Assembly (NCBI GenBank): GCA_016787565.1
Contig: JAEUUG010000015.1
Location: forward strand, 186,001-250,000
Direction: 5' to 3'
DNA length: 64,000 nucleotides
From: Cyclobacteriaceae bacterium
Lineage (GTDB): Bacteria; Bacteroidota; Bacteroidia; Cytophagales; Cyclobacteriaceae
Below are positions 16,235 to 23,684 of this stretch, in pieces (the stretch's first letter is position 1; each line of letters opens with the position of its first letter). The notes beneath the pieces were generated by a model, which was not told where the DNA came from, did not search any database, and saw nothing but the letters and a program-made list of their open reading frames with translations. Made by a program: the position numbers and the translations under genes.

Positions 16235-16268
16235 AAAGCCGGGCTAAACTCCGGCTTTTTTATTTTTA
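16235..16268 (+). terminator. Intrinsic terminator after ftsH
   Basis: An eight-base stem AAAGCCGG / CCGGCTTT closes an 8-base loop (16243-16250), and the 3' arm runs into a T-rich tract (TTTTTTATTTTT). It ends the rsfS-ftsH transcript 20 bases after the stop codon, before the lpxH-like gene. Confidence 0.9.
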
Positions 16269-16283
16269 GTATCATTGCAGGGA

Positions 16284-17063
16284 ATGATTGAACCCATTAA
16301 CCAATTACCGGCAGGTAAAAAGCTATTCTTCGCATCCGATTTTCATCTCGGTGTTCCTAATCATGAGGATAGTTTAAAACGGGAAAAGCGGATCATCGCC
16401 TGGCTCGACTCCATTCGTACAGAAGCATATTGTATTTATCTGCTGGGTGATATTTTCGACTTTTGGTTTGAGTACAAACATGCTATTCCAAAAGGGTTTA
16501 TCCGGTTGCAGGGAAAACTGGCTGAGCTTCGCGATGCAGGCATTCCAATCGTGTTCTTCACCGGCAATCACGACATGTGGATGTTTGATTATTTCCCCTC
16601 CGAACTGGGTATTCCCATTTATCGCGAACCGCAGGAACTTCTTGTTGGAAATCAGAAACTACTCATTGGGCATGGTGATGGGCTTGGGCCGGGCGATCAT
16701 TCGTATAAAATCATTAAAAAGTTTTTCAACAGCCGTTTATGCCAATGGCTTTTTGCACGCATCCATCCCAACCTTGGCATAGCGATTGCAAACCGCTGGT
16801 CAAGAAACAGCCGCATTAGCAATCTAAAACGCGAAGAGGTTTTTAACGGACCGGAAGGAGAGTTTCTCTGGGCGTATTGTACAGAAATGGAAAAAACACA
16901 GCACTACGATTATTACATTTTCGGCCACCGGCATTTACCCCTAAACCTTACGGTAAGTCCGAATAGTGCCTATATCAACCTGGGTGAGTGGGTTCAGCAC
17001 AACACCTATGCGGTGTACGATGGTAAAAGGGTTGAGCTCATGAGTTTTAATCCGCTGGCATGA
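16284..17063 (+). CDS. UDP-2,3-diacylglucosamine diphosphatase-like metallophosphoesterase (LpxH type)
   Basis: The product is 259 residues from the ATG at 16284, chosen over an in-frame TTG at 16275 and preceded by a purine-rich GCAGGGA. The metallophosphoesterase motifs are all visible: SDFHLG near residue 17, GDIFDFWFEYK near 55, GNHDMWMFDYF near 91, GHGDGLGPGDHSY near 130, and FGHRH near 215. The D-F-W-F-E block is characteristic of LpxH, which cleaves UDP-diacylglucosamine to lipid X in lipid A synthesis. Bacteroidota often carry more than one LpxH-like gene, so the precise substrate is inferred. Its stop overlaps the start of the next gene (ATGA), so the two are co-translated. Confidence 0.85.
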   Translation: MIEPINQLPAGKKLFFASDFHLGVPNHEDSLKREKRIIAWLDSIRTEAYCIYLLGDIFDFWFEYKHAIPKGFIRLQGKLAELRDAGIPIVFFTGNHDMWMFDYFPSELGIPIYREPQELLVGNQKLLIGHGDGLGPGDHSYKIIKKFFNSRLCQWLFARIHPNLGIAIANRWSRNSRISNLKREEVFNGPEGEFLWAYCTEMEKTQHYDYYIFGHRHLPLNLTVSPNSAYINLGEWVQHNTYAVYDGKRVELMSFNPLA

Positions 17064-17848
17064 AGTTGATAATCATTTTGCCACTGGTGTTCTGCTTTTC
17101 GCGCTGCGTAGGGCAGGAAGAAAAAATAAAAACCATCACCACTACGCACGAGATTATTTTTGCTGCGGTGGACAGACCCGGTGACTTCTATGTTGTATTG
17201 CAGAATGGCACAATCGAAAAGTATGATAAGAACGGAAAGAAACTGGCACAAAAAGTAAATTCATCAAAACCAACAATTTTTGATCCGCGCGATGGCGCCA
17301 GACTCTTTGTTTATTTTCAACATGACCTCCGCTATCAATACCTGAATCCCGAATTAAAGGTGGTCAACGAATTAACACTTGACTCTGCCTTCGCCATAAA
17401 CCCACTATTATTATGCCCGGCTGGCGATCGGGAACTTTGGATTCTTGATACCGCTGACTACACGTTGAAGCGAACCGTTTTAATGGGCACGAGCCTGAAA
17501 CAGGAAAGTGAAATCAAACCTACTGCAGTTCATGTAAAACCCCTCTTCACCTACATGCGTGAGTATCAGAACTTTCTCTTTTTGCTCGACAAGAATGCAG
17601 GCATTCTGATTTTTAATACGATGGGTAAACGCATTAAAACCATCCATGTACCCGGATTACCCTATTTCAATTTTCTGGGCGAAGAACTATACTATCCCGA
17701 TGGCAACAAAATTAAATTCCTCGACCTGATATCAGGCGAAACAAGCGAACAACAATTTAGCGTTACGGGCGACTTCATTCTGTTGACTGATGAGCGGTAC
17801 ATTTCCATTCGGAAAAACACCATTGAAGTCTTCCGGTACAAGCGCTAA
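17060..17848 (+). CDS. Exported beta-propeller-like protein of unknown function
   Basis: A 262-residue protein with a short signal sequence (LIIILPLVFCFSRCVGQ). A cysteine at position 15 could serve as a lipoprotein site, though the lipobox is imperfect. The remaining sequence is made of short strands with recurring patterns such as GDFYVVLQNGTIEKYDKNG, RELWILDTADYTLKR and NAGILIFNTMGKRIKTI, which suggest a six-bladed propeller. I do not recognise a specific family. It is translationally coupled to the lpxH-like gene by an ATGA overlap, which hints at an envelope function. No catalytic residues can be pointed to. Confidence 0.72.
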   Translation: MKLIIILPLVFCFSRCVGQEEKIKTITTTHEIIFAAVDRPGDFYVVLQNGTIEKYDKNGKKLAQKVNSSKPTIFDPRDGARLFVYFQHDLRYQYLNPELKVVNELTLDSAFAINPLLLCPAGDRELWILDTADYTLKRTVLMGTSLKQESEIKPTAVHVKPLFTYMREYQNFLFLLDKNAGILIFNTMGKRIKTIHVPGLPYFNFLGEELYYPDGNKIKFLDLISGETSEQQFSVTGDFILLTDERYISIRKNTIEVFRYKR

Positions 17849-17888
17849 AGCAACTTCATACAAATCATACTTAAAGACTACAATCACT

Positions 17889-17965
17889 GTTCAAAATTGA
17901 ACATCTTTGTACACAGAGGAACACTGTGTCCGTATTAAAACATACCATAGACCCTGAAACAGGGT
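17889..17965. promoter_or_regulatory. Three inverted repeats upstream of the NtrC-type regulator gene
   Basis: Three separate dyads lie in the 165-base gap. GTTCAA-2-TTGAAC is at 17889-17902, ACACAG-7-CTGTGT at 17911-17929, and ACCCTG-3-CAGGGT at 17951-17965. All arms are perfect. None is followed by a U-tract, so they read as protein-binding sites rather than terminators. The third abuts the sigma-54-like promoter. They may be enhancer or operator sites for the downstream regulator itself or another factor. Confidence 0.5.
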
Positions 17966-17981
17966 TGGCACAGTATTTCCT
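17965..17981 (+). promoter_or_regulatory. Sigma-54 (-24/-12) promoter candidate
   Basis: TTGGCACAGTATTTCCT matches the consensus YTGGCACGrNNNTTGCW at all but two fixed positions (the G after CAC and the G of the -12 GC). The -24 GG is intact and the spacing is exact. It lies 32 bases before the GTG start of a sigma-54-dependent activator gene, which suggests autoregulation. Confidence 0.5.
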
Positions 17982-18013
17982 TACATAGAAGACCACCTAA
18001 ATCAACAAACAAC

Positions 18014-19384
18014 GTGAATCAGGAAGCCACAAAAATTTTAATGATTGATGACGATGAAGATGTATTGCTGGCGGCCAAAATGCTGTTGAAAAAACAAAAC
18101 CATCACGTCATCATCGAGAAGAATCCGAACAAGATTCCTTTTTTACTCAATAATGATACGTACGATGTCATCCTGCTTGACATGAATTTCAGCAAGGACA
18201 TCACCAGCGGAAAGGAAGGCTTTTACTGGCTTGAACAAATTATCGGGCATGATCCAAATGCGGTGGTGATTATGATAACAGCTTTTGGTGATGTGGAAAT
18301 GGCCGTTAAAGCATTAAAACTCGGTGCTACTGATTTTATACTCAAACCCTGGCAAAATGAAAAACTCATCGCTACGATTGCCACTGCTATTCGTTTGAAG
18401 CAATCGTACAATGAAGTAGATAAATTGAAGAAGGCCAAAGAAATGCTGGAAGAACAAATCAGTAAACCCTTTGGAGAAATTATTGGCCAGAGTGCGGCCA
18501 TTAAAGATGTATTCAGCCTGATTGATAAAGTGGCGAAAACCGATGCCAACGTATTGATATTAGGAGAAAATGGAACTGGGAAAGAGTTAATTGCGCGTGC
18601 CATTCATCAGCGTTCCCTTCGAAAAAATAACAGTTTCGTTTCTGTCGATATGGGCGCTATCACCGAAACACTTTTTGAAAGTGAGTTATTTGGCCATAAG
18701 AAAGGCGCCTTTACAGATGCGCGTGAAGATCGTCCAGGCCGATTTGAATTGGCGAATGGCGGAACATTATTCCTTGATGAAATTGGCAACCTGAGTATGA
18801 GTCTGCAGAGTAAATTATTAAGTGCCTTGCAATCCAGAAAAGTTACTCGCGTGGGTGCAAACCAATCCATGGATGTTGACATTCGTCTGATTTGTGCAAC
18901 CAATATGCCGCTTCACAAAATGGTACAGGAGGGAACCTTTCGGCAGGATTTGCTCTACCGTATCAATACGGTAGAGATTCAGGTGCCCCCGCTTAGCGAA
19001 CGCGTTGAGGACATACAAATGCTGGCACAACATTATCTTAACCACTATGCCCGCAAGTATCACAAACTGGTAAACAGCATCGCACCCGAGGCGATGGATA
19101 AATTAAAGCGCTATGCCTGGCCGGGCAATATTCGGGAATTGCAACATGCCATCGAACGGGCTGTGATCATGACCGACTCGGCTGTACTTCAGGATACTGA
19201 TTTTCTATTAAGCCGTTCGCTCACTACCGGACCAATGGCCAACACACTTAACCTGGATGAAGTTGAGAAAGCAGCCATCGCCAAGGCCCTGCAAATGCAC
19301 AATGGAAACATTTCAAAAGCTGCCGATGAGCTTGGGTTAACGCGTGCGTCCCTTTACCGCAGAATGGAGAAGTATGGACTTTAA
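18014..19384 (+). CDS. NtrC-family sigma-54-dependent response regulator
   Basis: A 456-residue regulator starting at GTG (18014), the only start that keeps the whole receiver domain. The receiver (1-125) has the acidic IDDDED pocket near residue 11 and phospho-acceptor Asp56 in DVILLDMNFS. The AAA+ domain (about 150-375) has Walker A GENGTGKE, the sigma-54 contact loop GAFTDA in the GHKKGAFTDA segment, and Walker B GGTLFLDEIG. The C-terminal Fis-type helix-turn-helix is NGNISKAADELGLTRASLYRR. It should activate RpoN promoters when phosphorylated by the histidine kinase encoded immediately downstream, whose start overlaps this gene's end. Its targets are unknown, but its own promoter is one candidate. 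Confidence 0.93.
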   Translation: MNQEATKILMIDDDEDVLLAAKMLLKKQNHHVIIEKNPNKIPFLLNNDTYDVILLDMNFSKDITSGKEGFYWLEQIIGHDPNAVVIMITAFGDVEMAVKALKLGATDFILKPWQNEKLIATIATAIRLKQSYNEVDKLKKAKEMLEEQISKPFGEIIGQSAAIKDVFSLIDKVAKTDANVLILGENGTGKELIARAIHQRSLRKNNSFVSVDMGAITETLFESELFGHKKGAFTDAREDRPGRFELANGGTLFLDEIGNLSMSLQSKLLSALQSRKVTRVGANQSMDVDIRLICATNMPLHKMVQEGTFRQDLLYRINTVEIQVPPLSERVEDIQMLAQHYLNHYARKYHKLVNSIAPEAMDKLKRYAWPGNIRELQHAIERAVIMTDSAVLQDTDFLLSRSLTTGPMANTLNLDEVEKAAIAKALQMHNGNISKAADELGLTRASLYRRMEKYGL

Positions 19385-20723
19385 CTGGCGGTCACCGGTT
19401 ATGCCGCGTGTGGCTATGCTGGCTGCCACCATTTTTTTGTTTTGTTTTTTCGCATTCTCGCGAGGAGATTGGATGTTTTCGCTGCTATTTTTAGCCGTAA
19501 GCATATATCAGGTAAAAATGCTGATCGATTACCTCGATAGATCGAATGAAAACATTGCTTCTTTCCTCGATTCCATCCGGTTTGATGATCTCTCCTATTC
19601 CTTCAAAACCGCAAGCGATGATCCGGCCGTGCAACGGCTTCACAAAGAACTCAATGAAGCGATGATGAAACTGCGCAATTCGCGCAGGGAAAAAGACTCG
19701 GAATTTCTGTTCTTCAAAAATATTGTCATGCACGTAGGCATCGGGCTGATCATTTTTAAAGAAGATGGTAAAATCGAAATTTTTAATAGCGCTGCCCGAA
19801 GACTGCTCAAAATAAACCGGGCTGAAACTATAGGAGACATCAAAGACGTTAGCGAATCGCTTGTTACTGTATTTCAAAAACTAAGAACAGGAGGTCGTGA
19901 ACTGGTACGCACCAAAATCGGAGACGACTTTTTACAATTATCGGTATATGCCATTGAATTAACCCTGCGTGGCGAAAATGTGAAACTCATTTCAATTCAG
20001 AATATTCAAAGCGAATTGGAGGAGAAGGAAATGGAAGCCTGGCAAAACCTTGTGCGGGTACTCACGCATGAAATCATGAACTCGGTAACACCCATCTCAT
20101 CGTTGGCCGGAATTGTTGAGGAAGAACTAAAACACCATCTTCAGGATCATCAAAGCGAACCCCTTTCCAGCGAACAACTCGGTGACATCCACCTATCGCT
20201 TCAAACCATCAGTAAGCGCAGCGAAGGATTGATACACTTTGTGAAAGAGTTTCGCAGCCTCACCAGCATACCCAAACCAAGGCCGACATCCATTGACATC
20301 AAAACCCTCTTTGATGAACTTACACTGTTGCACAAAAAGGAACTGATTGATAAAAACATTCAACTCAATGTATCCATCTATCCGGAGGACCTGACCATTT
20401 CTGCCGACAAGAATATGATAGAACAGGTACTGATCAACCTCATTAAAAATGCCATCCAGTCATTCGAAGAACAGGAAAACAAAGTCATTGAGATACGCGC
20501 CAGTCTCAACGAAAAATCAAGACCCGTCATTTCAGTCAAAGATAATGGCACAGGCATCGACCCGGAGGCCCTGGAAAAAATCTTCATACCCTTCTTTACA
20601 ACCAAAAAAACCGGGTCGGGTATCGGGCTAAGTCTCTCCCGGCAGATCATGCGCCAACATCAGGGAACGCTCACCGTGAAATCAACGGTAAACAAAGGGA
20701 CTGAATTTTTCATGCGGTTTTAA
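19374..20723 (+). CDS. Membrane sensor histidine kinase, NtrY/NtrB-like
   Basis: The product is 449 residues from the ATG at 19374, which overlaps the regulator gene by 11 bases; a GTG at 19344 is also in frame. Two membrane helices lie within about residues 9-45. A PAS-like segment follows (about 110-200, with GIGLIIFKEDGKIEIFNSAA). The H-box is VLTHEIMNSVTPISSL, the N-box NLIKNAIQSF, and the G-boxes DNGTGIDPEALEKIF and TGSGIGLSLSRQIM. It would autophosphorylate on the H-box His and pass the phosphate to the preceding NtrC-type regulator. The short periplasmic part suggests that sensing is intramembrane or cytoplasmic. The signal is unknown. Confidence 0.93.
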   Translation: MDFNWRSPVMPRVAMLAATIFLFCFFAFSRGDWMFSLLFLAVSIYQVKMLIDYLDRSNENIASFLDSIRFDDLSYSFKTASDDPAVQRLHKELNEAMMKLRNSRREKDSEFLFFKNIVMHVGIGLIIFKEDGKIEIFNSAARRLLKINRAETIGDIKDVSESLVTVFQKLRTGGRELVRTKIGDDFLQLSVYAIELTLRGENVKLISIQNIQSELEEKEMEAWQNLVRVLTHEIMNSVTPISSLAGIVEEELKHHLQDHQSEPLSSEQLGDIHLSLQTISKRSEGLIHFVKEFRSLTSIPKPRPTSIDIKTLFDELTLLHKKELIDKNIQLNVSIYPEDLTISADKNMIEQVLINLIKNAIQSFEEQENKVIEIRASLNEKSRPVISVKDNGTGIDPEALEKIFIPFFTTKKTGSGIGLSLSRQIMRQHQGTLTVKSTVNKGTEFFMRF

Positions 20724-20735
20724 GTCAAACGAGAG

Positions 20736-20789
20736 TTTTGCCAATTTTTACACTCCAAACTGAATTTTCAACAAGTTTGGAGGGCAAAA
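20736..20789. promoter_or_regulatory. Nested inverted repeat overlapping the acpP promoter
   Basis: The inner arms are CTCCAAACT (20753-20761) and AGTTTGGAG (20774-20782), with a 12-base spacer. The outer arms are TTTTGCC (20736-20742) and GGCAAAA (20783-20789). All are perfect complements. The two 3' arms are contiguous, while a 10-base bulge separates the 5' arms. The inner 3' arm contains the TTTG used as the -33 box, so a protein bound here would block or tune acpP transcription. Confidence 0.55.
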
Positions 20790-20807
20790 TCCGATTTAAT
20801 ACATTTA
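20776..20807 (+). promoter_or_regulatory. Bacteroidota-type promoter of acpP
   Basis: TTTG (20776-20779) and TACATTTA (20800-20807) match the -33 TTTG / -7 TAnnTTTG consensus with one mismatch and a 20-base spacer. Transcription would begin near 20814, giving a leader of about 13 bases. Confidence 0.55.
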
Positions 20808-20826
20808 CGCCATAGTAAACCCCGCT

Positions 20827-21066
20827 ATGCAAGATATTCCAAAGAAGGTGACCGAAATACTCAAAGACAAACTCGGCATCGCAGAATCAGAAATTACTCC
20901 AGACGCAAATTTTGTTAAAGACCTTGGAATAGACTCGCTTGACTACGCAGAGATCGTGATGGAATTTGAACAATCGTTTGATATCCGAATCCCGGATGAT
21001 GATGCCGAAAAACTTCAGACTTTTGATCAGGCGGTTAAGTACATCCAGGAAAAAATAAAAAAATAA
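20827..21066 (+). CDS. acpP: Acyl carrier protein
   Basis: A 79-residue acidic protein of standard ACP length. Ser37 in KDLGIDSLDYAEIVMEFE is the 4'-phosphopantetheine site, and the helix II surface (L-D-Y-A-E-I-V-M-x-F-E) matches general fatty-acid synthase ACPs. It would carry acyl chains for membrane lipid synthesis. It stands alone, without the fabF or rnc neighbours seen in many bacteria. It follows the two-component pair but has its own promoter overlapped by a nested inverted repeat. Its stop directly abuts the stop of the convergent YopX-like gene. It is distinct from the pigment ACP at 2473. Confidence 0.88.
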   Translation: MQDIPKKVTEILKDKLGIAESEITPDANFVKDLGIDSLDYAEIVMEFEQSFDIRIPDDDAEKLQTFDQAVKYIQEKIKK

Positions 21067-21414
21067 TTAACCTGTTTTCTGCGATTCGAAATAACTGCAA
21101 AGACGCAACATTTTCTGAACAACAGTATCAGCCAGCTGCATTTCCGAAGACGACTCCATATTCGTTAAGCGCCATCCATGCGCAACAGAATCCCAGTGTA
21201 CTACAAATTTCTCCGCCTCCTGTAAAAGAATATCCATATCATAAATCTCATCTCCCTGCATATCCGTTAGCCCTGTAAATTGCAGCAGAATATGATCCTT
21301 CTTTTGTAACTCGCCTTTTATACAATCTATGCTGTGAAGACGCATTAATAAATTGGTTTCCATATTCCAGGCTTTGAACTTCAACTTCCGTGGAGAATAA
21401 AATTCTATATCCAT
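21067..21414 (-). CDS. YopX-family-like protein
   Basis: A 115-residue protein whose layout resembles the YopX family (PF09643). An N-terminal KLKFKAWNMETNLLMRL corresponds to the family's F-R-(A/V)-W-(D/N) opening. A central LQFTGLTDMQGDEIYDMDIL corresponds to Q-(F/Y)-T-G-L-x-D-x-x-G-x-E-I-Y-E-x-D-I. A WD and a terminal-domain aromatic follow. YopX proteins are usually found in phages and mobile elements and have no known activity. Here there is no prophage around it: the gene lies between acpP and a lipid kinase. It may be a domesticated copy or a chromosomal branch. The family match is by eye. Confidence 0.68.
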   Translation of the reverse strand: MDIEFYSPRKLKFKAWNMETNLLMRLHSIDCIKGELQKKDHILLQFTGLTDMQGDEIYDMDILLQEAEKFVVHWDSVAHGWRLTNMESSSEMQLADTVVQKMLRLCSYFESQKTG

Positions 21415-21435
21415 AAAAATTAGTAATGTTGAAAC

Positions 21436-22335
21436 GTGAACATCGAAGGTAAGCAGGTATTATTCATCGTCAATAAGTTTTCAGGCACAGGGTACCAGGC
21501 TGGTGTGGAGGGGAAGATAATTGAAGCCTGTGAAAAACAGGATGTTGAATGCACCATCGAATTTACCCGCGGGCGCGGACATGCCACCGAACTGGCCCAG
21601 GAAGGTGTTGAAAAAAAGTTTACGAGTATTATTGCAGTAGGAGGTGATGGAACAGTGAATGAAGTGGCTCAGGGACTCGTGCATACGCCAGTACCGATGG
21701 GCATTCTGCCAAAAGGTTCCGGTAACGGACTTTCTCGCCACTTAAGAATACCCCTGACACTTTCCGGTGCGCTTCAAAATCTTTTCAACAGCAGGGTTAT
21801 CGCCATGGATACCTTTACCCTCAATGACAAGCTTTCGCTCAATGTATCCGGTATTGGGTTCGATGGTCACGTAGCCAACCTTTTCGGGAAAGATAAAAAA
21901 CGTGGTTTCACCGGCTATGCAAAACTTACTATACATGAATTTTTTCAGTTTAAGGAGTTTGAAGCCTCAATCACCTTAGAAAACCAGACACTGGAAAGAA
22001 AAGCTTTCATCATGGCCATAGCCAATTCATCGCAGTATGGAAATAACGCGCGCATTGCGCCTGCGGCTTCCGTTTGTGATGGGCTCCTGCACCTCAGTAT
22101 CCTGAAAAAGGTTCCGCCCTTCCGGTTGGATTTTATGTATGCCTTTTTTTCAGGAAAAGTAGATCGATCAATTTACTGTGATGTAATCGAAGCTAAAAAT
22201 TTCACCATCAAAACAAACAAGCCAATGTCTTTTCATATTGATGGTGAGCCTTGCGGTGAAGCCGATCAATTCCATATCCGGTTATTACCTGCATCCTTAA
22301 ACATGCTGGTACCAGCAAAGGCCATCAATATTTAA
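21436..22335 (+). CDS. Diacylglycerol/lipid kinase (DagK/YegS/BmrU family)
   Basis: A 299-residue protein starting at a GTG (21436). The family motifs are visible: FIVNKFSGTG near residue 11, then GGDGTVNEVAQGL near residue 68 (the nucleotide-binding GGDGT). LPKGSGNGLSRHL follows near residue 95, and GFDGHVANLF near 138. These soluble kinases phosphorylate diacylglycerol, sphingosine-like or other lipids at the membrane. The C-terminal DGEP motif (FHIDGEPCGEAD) is also present. In Bacteroidota, which often make sphingolipids, the substrate could be a sphingoid base, but nothing in the sequence settles this. The gene is divergent from the YopX-like gene with a gap of 21 bases. Confidence 0.88.
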   Translation: MNIEGKQVLFIVNKFSGTGYQAGVEGKIIEACEKQDVECTIEFTRGRGHATELAQEGVEKKFTSIIAVGGDGTVNEVAQGLVHTPVPMGILPKGSGNGLSRHLRIPLTLSGALQNLFNSRVIAMDTFTLNDKLSLNVSGIGFDGHVANLFGKDKKRGFTGYAKLTIHEFFQFKEFEASITLENQTLERKAFIMAIANSSQYGNNARIAPAASVCDGLLHLSILKKVPPFRLDFMYAFFSGKVDRSIYCDVIEAKNFTIKTNKPMSFHIDGEPCGEADQFHIRLLPASLNMLVPAKAINI

Positions 22336-22462
22336 GTCCATAAATAGCCGCTAAGCTTCCGGCCTAACCATCGTTGTAAATGTTTCATGAATCACCCAAA
22401 TCGGGTTAACCGATATAAGCATCTTTTGAATTAAATTTCTAAAAAAACCAATTCACTACCTT

Positions 22463-23590
22463 ATGAAAAAAATTCTAACACTTAGTGTCTGTGTATGCAT
22501 GACCCTGTGTGGCCTGGCTCAAAGCCTCACCCAACCGCCCAGCGGTGATAATCAAAAAGCTAGCGTAACCCAATGGATCGGCCCGGTAAGTGTAACCATT
22601 AACTATAGCAGTCCGGATGTGCATGGACCGAATGGTGAAGATCGTACCGGGCACATCTGGGGAGAACTTGTTCACTACGGTTTTATCGATCAAGGATTCG
22701 GAACCTCGAAGTCAGCACCTTGGCGCGCGGGTGCCAATGAAAATACAACGATCAATTTCTCGCATGATGTAACTGTCAGCGGGCAAAAATTAAAGGCCGG
22801 TACGTATGGGCTTTTTCTAGAAGTTAAAAATGAGGGGCCATGGACATGGATTTTTTCATCCAATGCTTCAAGCTGGGGTAGCTATTTTTACATTGATAAA
22901 GAGGACGCACTGCGCACTCCGGCAACACCAACTGAAGCGCCCTTTACCGAATGGCTTACGTACGGTTTCGATGATCGTCAGGCCAACGCAACTGTGGCGT
23001 TTCTGCAATGGGAAAAGAAACGCATTTCCCTGTCGATTGAAGTTCCAAACATCAATGACATCTACATAACCAACATGCGCAACGAATTGCGCAACAGTGT
23101 TGGCTTTGACTATCAAAACTTTATGAGGGCTGCACAGTTCTGCGTAGCGAATAAAGTTAATCTGGATGAAGCGCTTACCTGGGCGGAAAATGCAGTGAGC
23201 ATGCCATTCTTCGGGCGTGAAGAATTCAACACACTACAAACAAAGGCTTCCGTACTGGAGGCGCTCGGCAGAAGCAGTGAAGCTGAAACCGTGATGAGCA
23301 AAGCCATCAACCACCCTACTGCCACCATCGTTGACCTTCATCAATACGGTCGCTCTTTACTCGCCCAGGGAAAGAATCAGAAAGCGTTGGAAGTTTTCAA
23401 ACTGAATAGACAGCGAAATCCGAGTGATACCTTTACTACCTATGTGGGATTAGCCCGAGGATATACTGCTGTTGGTGATACTAAAAATGCCATCAAGAAT
23501 TGGGAGATCGCCATCAAAAATATTCCGGAAAATCAAAAGGCCGGATTGCCAACCTATCAGGCAGAATTAAAGAAACTAAAAGGAGCGTAA
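22463..23590 (+). CDS. Secreted DUF2911 protein with tetratricopeptide C-terminus
   Basis: A 375-residue exported protein (signal peptide ending CGLAQS near residue 21). Residues about 25-190 match DUF2911: VTQWIGPVSVTINYSSPDV early, then RTGHIWGELVHYG, APWRAGANENTTINFSHDV and LKAGTYGLFLE. The C-terminal part has TPR-like helix pairs, for example LAQGKNQKALEVFKLNRQRN and YTAVGDTKNAIKNWEIA. The DUF2911 fold is of unknown function and is common in Bacteroidota periplasm. Its stop codon lies in the loop of an intrinsic terminator, so it is transcribed as a unit ending here. No close partner gene is evident. Confidence 0.87.
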   Translation: MKKILTLSVCVCMTLCGLAQSLTQPPSGDNQKASVTQWIGPVSVTINYSSPDVHGPNGEDRTGHIWGELVHYGFIDQGFGTSKSAPWRAGANENTTINFSHDVTVSGQKLKAGTYGLFLEVKNEGPWTWIFSSNASSWGSYFYIDKEDALRTPATPTEAPFTEWLTYGFDDRQANATVAFLQWEKKRISLSIEVPNINDIYITNMRNELRNSVGFDYQNFMRAAQFCVANKVNLDEALTWAENAVSMPFFGREEFNTLQTKASVLEALGRSSEAETVMSKAINHPTATIVDLHQYGRSLLAQGKNQKALEVFKLNRQRNPSDTFTTYVGLARGYTAVGDTKNAIKNWEIAIKNIPENQKAGLPTYQAELKKLKGA

Positions 23591-23603
23591 TGCTCCTTTT
23601 TTT
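23578..23603 (+). terminator. Intrinsic terminator overlapping the DUF2911 stop codon
   Basis: AAAGGAGC (23578-23585 plus one base) pairs with GCTCCTTT around the 5-base loop GTAAT and runs into TTTTTTT. The TAA stop at 23588-23590 lies in the loop, so translation to the end would overlap the hairpin. Confidence 0.85.
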
Positions 23604-23684
23604 ATTCTCTTGTGATCTCAGCTGGTCTCCACAGAGAACTCATACCTTTTTAGTATCTTACCCGACCAATAAAAGCTTCTCCGT

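Noticed and set aside
22395..22418. Short ATCGG-5-CCGAT dyad upstream of the DUF2911 gene
   Set aside because: Arms are only five bases and could arise by chance; no promoter box lies at a useful distance.
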